NCBI GenBank assembly: GCA_964304625.1
Contig: OZ199839.1
Span: 9,920,001 to 9,984,000 of the forward strand
Direction: 5' to 3'
From: Kudoa neothunni
Lineage: Eukaryota; Cnidaria
Length of the DNA stretch: 64,000 nt
Shown: piece by piece, positions 37,743-48,906 of the stretch
Numbering within the stretch: position 1 is the first letter of the stretch
Layout: every line of letters starts with the position of its first letter
The notes under the pieces: model-generated
The model's input: only the letters and a program-made list of their open reading frames with translations
Told to the model about the DNA's origin: nothing
Database searches by the model: none
Program-made: the position numbers and the translations under genes

Positions 37743-38244
37743 TACAACACGTTTACTTTCCAATGCTGAAACTTTTGTTAAAAAATTACTTACTCATATT
37801 GTTTAAAAAAAAGATTTCAGAAACATACACTTGCCGACAATTTTTATGGATCCTTAACATTAACGTTATCTTCAATCGCAGTAAAAATTTTTGTTAAGAT
37901 TAGGCATGTTCTTTCAATGGAGAGAATATCTCTTTCAGGAATAAAAATCTTTATGATATTATAATTATATTAAAATGGTGAAACTAAAATATAATTCTAT
38001 CATATACTGTGTAGTATTAATTTGTATTTTGTGCGTCATTGAAATGTTTGAGCGTACCTGTATAAAATCTCGTTTACGCATAAAAGAGTCGACAAACTCG
38101 ACGTTTATTTATAGAAGTCAATCCTTCCAAAAATATACGTCGAAAATTACATGCCCTATTCATCATGCAACATTGTGGTTGTTATGCTTATGGTCACTAT
38201 TGATGCCATACGTTCGTATTTAATGAATCGCATCGTGTATGAAA

Positions 38245-38293
38245 TATAAATATGATAATTATATTATTAATTGAGACATCGTAAATATACGAT
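38245..38293 (+). promoter_or_regulatory. Core promoter block of Kunitz gene 4 (TATA box plus palindrome)
   Basis: TATAAATA at 38245 and the palindrome ATCGTA-aata-TACGAT at 38278-38293 have the same spacing to each other and to the ATG as in gene 1, within a few bases. Confidence 0.5.
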
Positions 38294-38322
38294 TTTAATA
38301 GCTTGTTACAAAAATTATTGAA

Positions 38323-41300
38323 ATGTTGGTTCCTATAATTTTCTTTAGTTTATTAGGAATGGCCTCCCTAGGTATATTCATATTGTATCGTCGTCTTTAT
38401 TTAAATGAAAAATAGAAAGAGCATTGGATTCTTATGAATTAGATCATGGAGCTGCTCCAGCTTGGATGACCACAACTGAGCAAAAAGCAGCCGTAGTTGA
38501 TAGATGGTATGTTGACAAAGCTACCGCTACGTGCAAAAAATTCCAATATTTGGGTTCCCTAGGAAATTTTAACAACTTTGTGTCGAAAGCCGTTTGTCAA
38601 TATCATTGTAAATCATAATATTTAGACGGTTGTAACTTTATTATTAGTAACATTCACACCAGAAGAGCGGTCCAAAGCGTGTACATTACCTAAAGCAGAA
38701 GGCTCTTGCACAGTGCCCGAGGCGAATCGACAAGAGCGGTGGTATTTTAAAAAGACAGGGACTAGTTCACCCTATACCTACTCATGTGAAAATTTTAAAT
38801 ACTCTGGGTGTGGAGGAAACGCCAATAATTTTATGAGTGAAGAAGATTGCAAAAATGCCTGTCATAGTAAATAAGTTTGAATAAATCTGTTTATAATATA
38901 AGGTCTTAAAATAAATTAATTTAACTTAGACAAAGTGAATAGTGGTGTAACAGGAAATGACCAAGTTAGTACTCCTATTGCAACTCCTAACAAGTTTGAC
39001 TGTCTTTTCGCTGCTGAAGTAAAGAGCCATCAACCCAAAATGGGAGTTGTATTACACAAAGATAAAAAAAGATGTGTATATGCTGCAGTTGGTGCCGATG
39101 CAACGAGAGGATTTTTTGAGGAACTACCAAAATGTGTAGATACATGCATAAGTATTAAATTTCGATGATAGACGTGAGATGATAGTAATAATTAGCGGAT
39201 TTTGTTGCTGCTTGCAAGGCAACTGAACCATATCAAGAACCATCAAATAGCCAAATTACTAGTTTTGAAGAAGTCAGTGAATACTTTTATTTTGACATAA
39301 AAGACAAAGTTTGCCGTCCCTTCTACTCAAAAAAAACACCCGACGCCTCAGTTAAACTTGACGACGGCTCAAAAAATATATTTAGTTCCGCAGAGATATG
39401 TGCGAGTTTTTGTCCCGCCGGTATTCTATTTAATTTTATTTTCAGTATTATATGATGGTGTCTACTGCCACACATTGGTGCGTGCGCGAAGGATTAAAGG
39501 ATTATTTTTATTTCTTTCATTTTACACGTTATGCTGCGAATAATAAAACAACAATAACTAATACCAAAACAATATATTTTTCATATATGTCGAGTACATC
39601 AGTTTGCAATTGTAGTTGATAAATTGTGAATTGGTGATATTACCACCTCAGACGATTTTATACCATTATTTTTGTGAAATTAATAGTTCGGAGGTGTTCA
39701 TAAGTTTTTAAATTGGGATCAAAACATCTATTTGATAAATATTCTTCCAAAATTCACGCGAGTTCTCAACTAATTGAGTGCAAAGATATGGCGGAAAACA
39801 CACATGGATTCTTTCGCAATCAATTTTATTCATATTTTGAAATGAAACAATGTCTCTGTGACTTTATTACAGTAATAAATTAGCGAAACGTTATATTTAA
39901 AAAAAAATTAGAGTTCTGGATTTACATACAGAGTGGACAAGAGTGTCAAACTAAAAAATGATATCACACGGGATGAAAACAAAACGGTAATTTACAGATA
40001 TGTTAAATATATTTGTCCCCATGGAGATAAAAACTAAAATCAAATATTCAAAATATTCCCAATCATCATTGATGAAAGGTTGTCCAGCATTCATTGCCAT
40101 ATCTTTTCGGGATGAGTCACATAGTGTACTTAAATATGACATCACCCATAATCATCCTCAGTACGATGTAAGTTATTACAAACACAATCAAAATGTGTCT
40201 CATGAACTAAAACGAACTTTGTCACAATGTCTCGTTTGAAGTGCAAACAAGAAACGAATGAAAGAAACTCTCAAGTCCGATCTCAATATTCCGTTTAGTT
40301 AAAAAAATACGAAATTTAAAGCATCGCACGGGGAAGGAATCCCAGGATTCGTTTGGTATGGATAATCTTACCAAAAAATACGATGGTGAACTATTACTTG
40401 ATGTCTATATAAATAATAATAATAATAATAATACACAAGAATTAAACGTTTTATGTTTCTATACCCTAAATATGAAAAAGTTATATGTTGGTTATGATGA
40501 AGTTTTACATATTGATGCCACCTACAAGGTTAATAAAACGAGATACCCATTATCCTATTTCACTATCGTTGATTCGTACGGATGTACACACACGTCCTGT
40601 TGTTCGCATTTGTAAAAGACGAATCCCAAGATTCCATTAATACAGTTATGCCTTCGTTTTGTAGACTAATGAATGAAGTGCCAGACACAGAAGTGGTTTT
40701 TGTTGAAAAGGATTTCACAGAAATGAACTCGATAGAGAAATTCCTACCCAATACCAGAATATTATTGTGTCCCTATCACGTTGAAAATTCTATTATTAGA
40801 CAAATTAAATCACTTAGATGTAACCAACTTATGAAAAAAATTAAACCGCTTTCAAAAAAGATCATTTATTGCAAAACTTGGGGTAAATTTCTTTGTTACG
40901 TACAAGAAATCAAGGAAATAAGTGATCCTTATTTCTCGTATCTCGTTAAATGTTGGTTGGAATATCCGGAGATGTGGGTTCAATGTTTAAGGAAAACCGC
41001 ATTAACTCTTGGTTCTAACACAAATAATTGAGTCGAACGGACCCACGATAAACTAGAAAGTTTCTTATCAAAATCTTATTCATTGCCGGTCCAATTTGAT
41101 GAGATTCTTCGGTATATGGGCGAATTAGGAAGCGAATTTACCATCTAACAAAAACAACTACCCATGCAAACTTTAAAAATATCAGATGACCCAATGTGTA
41201 ATAAACTTTTAAGTAGTTATCCACTATACAGTATGGAAAAAATTATGGATAATTATAAATCTGAGGAGTTTATCACAATGTGGGAACTTAAATCCAATTA

Positions 41301-42238
41301 TTTTGTCCATCTGTTGTCTAACTCTGTTGTGGTTACTAAAACTAACAGAACATTGATTTGTGACCGCTCCTTTTTCTATCAACATAGACTACCGTGTGCC
41401 CATCTATTAAATTTGATCAAAATACATATAAAAATTTACTCACTTATTATTCCACAATGGGCCCTTACAAATTTTCCTCTCCAAACTTCGTTGGACTCCT
41501 TTTCAAAACAAGATACTGGTACAATTATTAATGCTGAGGAACTGAATGAATCGAATCCTGCTTCTGAGGAATATGAGACAAACAACAAAAATAACCTTAA
41601 AAATAACAAAGAACTGGCGGACAAAATGTTACATACATTAAATGCACTTGGAGGCAATGAGTATTCCAATTTATTTAGACTTTACCTCATTATTGCAAAA
41701 ATATGAAATAAACAGAATGTATTTTCACGAAAATGTCGCTGAAGACACGGGAGGATCGTCTTATTTTGTCGTTAAAGTTAAAACATAGGTAGACCTAAGG
41801 AAAAAACAAATTATGTGAAGTTCAAAAAACAATTTCATTAATGATTAATTACGCATGGAAAAAATATCTTGTTTTGTTATTAGTAATTTTTGCTTTATTA
41901 TTCGCATCATAACGCGAAAAATGAAAGAAATAAAAATAATCCTTTATTTAATCCTTCAAGCACGCATATATGTTGTGGCAGGAGACACTATCTTATTACA
42001 TATTTAATCAAATTTAGTTGGTCATCTTGGTAATCTCAATGCGGTTGAAGCGTGTAAACAAGAAAAAGTTGGTGAGTGGGAATCTGGCGATAATTACAAA
42101 ATACCTAGACATTACTATGATAAAACAACACAAAACTGCGCACAGTTTAATTTCAACGGCAAAAAAATGAATTTAAATAACTTTGCGTCCGACTCAGCCT
42201 GCCAGGCTATTTGCAAGAACCCTTTGAGTTCTGCTTAG
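38323..42238 (+). CDS. Secreted five-domain Kunitz-type inhibitor, gene 4 (intron 5 carries a MULE)
   Basis: Six exons: 38323-38371, 38416-38607, 38648-38866, 38930-39151, 39196-39420 and 42018-42238. All junctions are GT-AG and phase 1, and the spliced frame is open. The signal peptide is MLVPIIFFSLLGMASLG. Domain 2 has six cysteines with Thr after Cys2 (GSCT). Domains 3-5 lack Cys2 and Cys4, and domain 1 keeps only Cys3 and Cys5. Introns 1-4 are 40-63 bp, but intron 5 is 2597 bp because a MULE lies in it. The donor (CCG|GTATTC) and acceptor (TTTAG|TTGG) outside the insertion are preserved, so a full product is possible if the long intron is still spliced. In a genome of ~45-bp introns this may fail or yield a four-domain form. 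Exon 4 and both its introns are almost identical to gene 1. Confidence 0.88.
39445..39545 (+). repeat. Left terminal repeat and target duplication of the intronic MULE
   Basis: The target duplication GTATTATAT ends at 39453 and the terminal repeat runs to about 39545 (ending near GCTGCGAATAA). The same 5' words recur at 6586 in another copy of the family. Confidence 0.75.
39454..41992 (+). mobile_element. MULE (SWIM-type) with ~92-bp terminal inverted repeats, in a Kunitz intron
   Basis: The left end GATGGTGTCTACTGCC and the reverse complement of the right end, GATAGTGTCTCCTGCC, continue as inverted repeats for about 92 bp, broken only by a 4-bp insertion in the right copy and scattered substitutions. 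The flanks TATTATAT (39446-39453) and TATTACAT (41994-42001) form an 8-bp duplication with one mismatch (MULEs make 8-11 bp). The uninterrupted intron of Kunitz gene 3 supplies the empty site (CAGTATTATATATTTAA). The element is 2539 bp. Confidence 0.85.
39951..41706 (+). pseudogene. MULE transposase with SWIM-like zinc finger (broken)
   Basis: Four frames follow one another: 40000-40238 (KGCPAFIAISF, THNHPQY: the N-terminal zinc cluster with HNH), 40358-40615 (VLHIDATYKVNKTRYPLSYF, first Asp), 40582-41031 (PDTEVVFVEKDFTEM, CPYHVENS, with second Asp in KDF) and 41164-41706. TNN-VERTHDKLESF, the region of the catalytic Glu, bridges a stop at 41031. The last frame ends with the SWIM-like CDRSFFYQHRLPCAHLL. 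An (AAT)n run at 40410-40432 encodes polyAsn. About four breaks make it non-autonomous now. Confidence 0.8.
41900..42001 (-). repeat. Right terminal repeat and target duplication of the intronic MULE
   Basis: The inverted copy of the left repeat ends GACACTATC at 41992, followed by TTATTACAT. It contains the matching GAAAGAAATAAAAATAATCC block. Confidence 0.75.
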
Positions 42239-43379
42239 AGATAGATGCAAAACATCTTCGACCATAATCATAAATATGAAGAAATTTAAATATATGAAAT
42301 AATTCGAATTTAGATATTTATAGTTTTATGTTATCTACTCTTTGTTATATCGTATTTTTTTAAAGGATTTGAATATTTACCCCTTGAGGACAACCTTGGG
42401 CTCCATGAACCCACCTTTCTATTGTTTTAAAAATAAATCTTATTAACCCTTACGGAACCAAGAGGGGTCTACCGAAACCTCAATGTGCGTGTTTTTGATC
42501 ATAACTCGAAAAATCTGCTTCTTTTTATATTAATATTTTTAAAATACTCATAAAACACCTAAGCCTGTATATGGGGAAGGTAATTTTATTCTCTGTATCT
42601 TTAACTTTATAATAAAACACGATAGTTTGATTGCATGCAATTATAAATGTTCTTAACCTCAATTTTTTATTTTATAAATATTAATTTTAGTTAAATATTA
42701 AAAATTATATTTTGTTTAAACATTACATGTGAATGAAAAAAAACGACCAAAATCTCAGAAGATTGCCGCTATAGATTAGCGATAACTAATGGCAGTGAAT
42801 ATTGGCATGGTAATCAATATCTCCATAACCGCTTCTCAGCTTTCAACCATATTTCACAAACTAATTAATTGATTTTTTCCTACAAATTTGTTCAAACGAA
42901 TATAAAACATACGTTTGTCGTCGTGAATACCTCATTAAACAGAATAAGATTTTTAAAATCGTAAATTTAAAATAATTATTAAGGTATATGATCCTATTGA
43001 AATTAATTATAACCAGTATTTCCATAATAGGCCACAAATGATCCACCACTATTATTCACTGGGTTGTGCGCGCAGGGCATGGCTTCCTTGTTTCATAAAT
43101 TTGTTCCCGCTGTTTCTTACATCAGAATTTTTCTCAAAATGAGACAACAGTGTTACAGTTGCAGCGTTTTGAGAAGAATGAGAAATTCCAGACATAAGAT
43201 AATAATTCCACTCATCTCTAATAATCTACCGCTTCCTATTAATCAGGTCGTTATTGTTTGTTAATCCTTGTTATCAAGAAAATATGTAAATGCCACAAAA
43301 ACATATTTAATGGAATAAAATGTTAAATTGTCGTTATGGTCCACTTGGAAGCATTCGACTGTTGTTTTTTTTATTGGCA
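42239..43379. other. Spacer with possible piggyBac-like terminus
   Basis: TTAACCCTTACGGAACC at about 42446 looks like a TTAA-CCCTT piggyBac-type end, but no partner was found. Decayed minus-strand frames at 42861-43270 show no motif that I can assign. Confidence 0.25.
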
Positions 43380-43620
43380 AGCCTATCGCAGGTGATCTTT
43401 GGCCCCTAGGTTTTTCCTCAGATTGTACCGGTAATGGGGGAATATACACCACACCAAATTTTGCCATTTGCGCATGCTCAACATTCCCGATTTTATCCAA
43501 AACTTATCTTGCACTATTTTTAAATATTGAATGAACAGAACGAATTCAAAAATCACTACCTTGAAAAATATGACAACATCTGCCCTTCGAGTTAAATCGG
43601 CACGCGTGCTTGTGCGCATT
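43380..43620. repeat. Dispersed repeat, copy 2
   Basis: 43430-43605 matches 22020-22195 in the same orientation (see that entry). It also encodes the related minus-strand peptide DKIGNVEHAQ. Identity beyond this segment is not seen. Confidence 0.55.
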
Positions 43621-44096
43621 TTGGCTTTTCGTCGTTTTCAACTCAATTTGATCATTATAACAACTTTATACAATTAGTTTCTTTTTATTATTTTTTAATA
43701 AATGTAAAACAGCCTATTATTGTTTTGCTGTATACACTTAAAACGTTATAGGAAGAAAATGCAATTTGTATATGTTAGATTTCAATTACTAAAATTAAAA
43801 ATTTACTGGGAAATTTCAATAAATAAGTTTTAGTTTATACATTTTTTTTATATCTTGATAATGGTTGTTGACGAAATGATCATGGAATTACAATGTAATG
43901 TGATTATATGTTACTTTTATTGTTATTTTTTTATAAATTTTAGAGATGAAAGATATCTTTAGATATCGATATTATAATTATGTCTACAAAATACATTGTT
44001 ACTCGTATCACTTAATATCATTACTAAACATAAAATTGTAAGAGTGAAAATATTGAAAGTCCTTTCACAATTTTAAAAAAGAGAAAAAATAATGAC
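43621..44096. other. AT-rich spacer
   Basis: Probably the 5' non-coding part of the following FLYWCH-MULE. No terminal repeat was identified. Confidence 0.3.
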
Positions 44097-45000
44097 ATGA
44101 TCCTATACAAAGGTTATTTCTACGTGAAGAATTACCAAAAAAATCCATACAAATACTGGAGATGTCATAAAAGGAAGTGTAGAGGGAGATTGCGAACTTC
44201 TCCCTATGTTGACATTGATTCCCTTACAGAAATTGGAATACATAATCATATAATTGGTGATGAGGATATGAAAAAGAAAATGTTCGAACAAAAAATAAGA
44301 AACATAGCAGATAATACGGTGTATCCAACCAGCAAAGTTTATTCCGTTGCTTCAATTGAAGAGAATATAAATAATATTCCTATATGCTCCAAAAAGTCGA
44401 TTTATAAAAACATACAAAATATTCGTAAGCGACAAAATATTAAAACTATCCAAACTTCCGACTGCTACAATGAATTAAAAACAAACAGAAATGAGTCCTT
44501 CTGTTTGTATGACTCAGGATCAGAAGACAAGCACCGAATTATTATTTTCACAACAGAAAAAAATTTAATCCATTTGAGGAATTCAGATTATTGGATGGCT
44601 GATGGCACATTTAATGTTGTTCCAAAAGAATATTATCAATTGTACACCATCCATGGGCTGTCTCTAACAAATTTTTTCCATTGGTGTATATTTTAATGAA
44701 TGATAAATTACAGAAGAGTTACGAAAAGTTACTTAAAATTTTAGCAGAAAAAGGAAAAGTGGCGCCATCGAAGAACATAATTATTGATTTTGAATTGTCC
44801 GCGTATAATGCTTTCAGAAAATTTTCGTCGAATTCAGTCCATTTTTGTTTGTTCCACTTTGGACAATGTATATATCGTAAGGTTCAAAAATTAGGTTGTT
44901 CAAAGGAGTATGAAACCGACGAAGATTTTAAATTATTTGTTAAATGTCTGACATCTCTTGCATTTGTCTCTCCTGATTCCATTCTTTATGAATTTGAGAA
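44097..45000 (+). pseudogene. FLYWCH-MULE transposase, copy 1 (cut by gap)
   Basis: The 44097-44696 frame has a FLYWCH zinc finger (YFYVKN, YWRCHKRKCRGRL, GIHNHI: C-C-H-H at about residues 23-45) followed by the MULE core YWMADGTFNVVPKEYYQLYTIHG with the first Asp. After one frame change the 44681-45000 frame continues (IIIDFELSAYNAF with the second Asp, FCLFHFGQCIYRKVQ). The C-terminal third is lost in the N block. It is closely related to the copies at 52039-53231 and 53540-56780 and is the best preserved of the three. Confidence 0.8.
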
Positions 45001-45200
45001 NNNNNNNNNNNNNNNNNNNNNNNNNNNNNNNNNNNNNNNNNNNNNNNNNNNNNNNNNNNNNNNNNNNNNNNNNNNNNNNNNNNNNNNNNNNNNNNNNNNN
45101 NNNNNNNNNNNNNNNNNNNNNNNNNNNNNNNNNNNNNNNNNNNNNNNNNNNNNNNNNNNNNNNNNNNNNNNNNNNNNNNNNNNNNNNNNNNNNNNNNNNN
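45001..45200. other. Assembly gap (200 N)
   Basis: 200 undefined bases separating a plus-strand MULE from a minus-strand gene cut in exon 3. The true length is unknown. Confidence 0.95.
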
Positions 45201-46147
45201 TCAACATCTCTACATGGGGCGTAACATTCTTGGTTTTCCTTGTTACCTCCACAATGTGAATAGTAAGATGTCGCCTTGTCGCAACTTTCGCATAAACCGC
45301 CTATGCTGAAATGGCAAATATCTGCAGAGATAATATTGGTGAATGATATAATATATTTTTGCTTCTCTGGTGTATGGGTCAAATGAACAGTGTATTGTGG
45401 TTGATACATCTGGATAGTTGATCGAATAAATTTGTTGGGCATGTAATAATAGTAACTAGGTTGATCTGTGCATTTCATTTCACTGTGGCTTAAGAGGTTA
45501 TCAATGTTCATGATACCGTCGAATTCGCCCTCGTTCGAATGACTGGAACTTTTGCTACTCATTTGTGATACTAAGTCTTTAATATAAATTTCGCATTTTC
45601 CGATTCGATAAGTTTTTATGATAATATATAAAGGACTTCCGCTGAGTCTGAGTACCATTTTAGGGTAAATCAAAGGCTCTAAATGACGTAGATATTAAAA
45701 ATAAAACTAACAATGATATACGTGTTGGAAAACCAACTATATAGGTGTTATCAGTAGAGCGAACGGATACAATTTCACCTGCTGTAACAATAGCATATCT
45801 TGAGTTGGCTGTGATAAATTCATACGCACTAATTCCAGTTTCACATGTAAAGTTGCAATATTTTGACATTTTTATATTGCCACTAGCAGAGCATGGATTT
45901 AGGTTAGAAATGTTTTCATCATCGATAAATATAGAAGCCACACAACTTTTTTTTTCTCCAACCTCTGTTGAAGTTTTAATAAGGAACTTAGGTAACTCCA
46001 ATCTGTTATCAATGTCGTAGGTGATCAATTTACTTTCTCTGTTCAAGCTGCATTGAATTATGTTGATTGTGATATCTGTAATAATGATTTATTCTTGTAT
46101 AAGAATATAACTTTACATATAACAATACTAGTAATGCTATGAACCAT
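45201..46147 (-). CDS. Modular cell-surface protein A (5' part; rest lost in gap)
   Basis: Three exons on the minus strand: 46117-46147, 45722-46075 and 45201-45678 (cut by the gap). Both junctions are GT-AG and phase 1. The spliced product begins MVHSITSIVIYITINIIQC, a signal peptide. The exon sizes (31, 354 and >478 bp) and sequence match the first three exons of gene B at 48907-51766: PYYYYMPNK-like YYYYMPNKFIRS, FTNIISADICHFSIGG and ECYAPCRD correspond to YYYFMPNKYIRS, FSNLFSAEICQFSIGG and QCYAPCRD. Module 1 has C-x11-C-x3-C and module 2 has C-x8-C-x3-C. The remaining exons and the membrane anchor would lie in the gap or have been lost. I do not recognise the family. Confidence 0.75.
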
Positions 46148-48906
46148 GACGTCAAAATTAAAAATTTTTTATTGATGCTGGAAAAATTATGTTTTATTAC
46201 CTGTTCCACTTAAGAGACCAAATATTTCTAATAGGTAGATTTACAGAAAAAATATTGTTAATTATATATATATTTGTTATAATAAATAAGAATTTTATAT
46301 TTAATAATTTATAAAATTCCGTTTAACCAAATTTTAAAATTATTATGAATGTTTAATCAATATTTATATTTTTTTGTATTCTAATTAAAATTTTTATTTA
46401 TTATATCATTAATTACTCCATTTAAAGAGATTCGCATTAGTGTTTGTTTGGTGTGGCTATACGTAATTGACATAGTTAATGATTCGATTATATAAACACA
46501 CCCATATTGATTCCTAAAATAATTTTATAAATTACTACTTATTTCATTCAAAATTAATATTTTAAAATCATATACATACTTGGTTGACCAGATACATTAG
46601 TTATATCGAACAACTTTAATTTTATGAATTGATGTATATTTTTTAGTAATCCAATATAGAAATCCTCAGGATGGAGGATACATATACTTGATAAAATCTT
46701 AGGAGCAGAAAAACAATTTTATATAGTTTTCATTATCCTAGAACAGTTTAAATTATCACTATAATAATAAAGTTTTTAATGAGAAATCTACCTCTCTCTA
46801 ATATTTTAGTATATTTATGTTACTATGTAATAATGAAATAATTGATGTTCCGGGAACTCTTAATGGTTTATTTTAGTTATCTATTATGATTAAGAGTTAT
46901 CAAATGCATGTATTGGCTGTATATTTATTGTCGTAATAAAAATGAACGACGCATTGCATGCAGGGGAATTTTTTAAGACTTCTCTTAAATTTTTGATATA
47001 TAAGACAAACAAATCTCCCTTTCCTCGAATATTAAAAATAAATTAATCCTTTTTTTAAATTATTGAAATATTAGTGATTTTTAGTGAATAATAATAGAAT
47101 ATAATCCTTATAAGAATAGGAAATTAGAAAGTTTAAAAAAAAACTTTCTGAAAAGCATATTAGAGTTTAATCGGCTTAAAGTATTACATATTATTCTACT
47201 ATCAACACTGATTACTTTTACGATGCTTGTTTTCTACATAATCATTCTCCTATCTAGGGATTAAGACGGTTCGGTTTCGGTCTTGTAAATAATTTTTTCA
47301 TTTATCATTGTAAATTTTTTTGCAAACAAACCAAAATTTTTAAAATGCGAAATAAGGAAAGGTTTCATCCAAAAAAAATTATATATTGCATTATTTATTA
47401 AAAAAATAATTATATAAGTGATAACTTTAAAATATTTAACTGAATAAAATATAATTGTTAAATAAATATACAGTCAAAATAAATCGTTGTTCATCCTAGT
47501 GTACATTGAGTATGAAAGAGTTAAATGATTTGAATTAAAATAAACCTCTCATATATTTTTTATCAAAAGTTTGAAAAAAATTAATGTTACCTTTAGTTTA
47601 CGATGAATGAATTGGACAAGTCTATAAAAATTAATTTTATGTAATACATCATCTAATATTTTAGAATTTTTTTATCGCAGAATATAAAATATTAACTTTT
47701 CTTAAATATTCTAGAGACGGTTGAACTAAGACGACAACAACAATATTTGCGATTAAATTTAACAAAGGAATGTTTATATAGTATTTCAGTTTTATTATTA
47801 TAATTGAATATTGACGTATGTATTTGATCTGTGAATTCTTTTTTAATAATTATAAACAAAGATTTTATATAAATATATATATATAGTTATCATAATATTT
47901 GGTAATTTATTTTTTCAATGAATTCCTTAATAATGGAAGTTTTATAAATTTTAACGAATTAGAATGAATTGAAAAAATATTTGTCATAATCCGAAATCGG
48001 TTCCTCCTAATAACAGAAAGGGAAATCGTCGGGCGCCGCACTTATGATAACACATTATAGTCACTGCTACTACCATTACTAACTACCTATCAAGCTATCT
48101 ATTTCAGAATTACGTATCACTGATTTCTTTTCTTGCGAGATACAAAACAATGCTCTTTTAAAATAATAAAAATCGAAAAAAATACAAGTATTGGCGTTGG
48201 TAAAAAAATGGTAATAAATTATGCCTTTATATTATTTTTATAGTAAAAAAGGAAAATTAACACATTTTAACAATTCGATTTAAATTAAAACTAAAAAAAT
48301 AATAATCATTTTAATAAACATTGAATTATTAAAATTTTATAAATAAATTTTATAACAATAGATATTATAAGGAATCGTATTATATTTTGTACGGAAAATA
48401 CGTTTGTTGCGCGTATAACTAAATAAATAATTTTTTAAACTCATTAAAAATGATTAACAAACGTTGATAATTTATGTATCAAAATATATACTCAAATTTG
48501 ATATCAATATTTTAAATATTTAATGTAATTTTTAAATGACCGGGTTTTTATGTAAGGTTATAGGAGAAATTATTATGGACGTAGCATTAATGGAAGGTTC
48601 ATTTTGTCCTTTTTGTATAATATAATAATCACTTTTAATTATAAAGCCACTTTTAACTCTCAAATTATAAAAAAATTATGAACTTATTAAATTAGCCCCA
48701 TAAATTTTGAATTAATTCGTTATAATTAGTAATTCAGAACATTTATGTATTTTTTATACATATTAGGCAACTAAATCTAATAATTACCAAAATAACAGTT
48801 TTTTATATTTAATGTAAATGAATAAATATATTTTTTATATGAACGGAAACAACGAAAATTAACTAGATATAAATAAAGAGAATTATTCCGACGTTTATAC
48901 GTCCCT
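46148..48906. other. AT-rich intergenic region between surface genes A and B
   Basis: Very AT-rich, with many short runs and a (TA)n tract near 47872. No exon-like frames, repeats or RNA genes were recognised. Confidence 0.4.
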
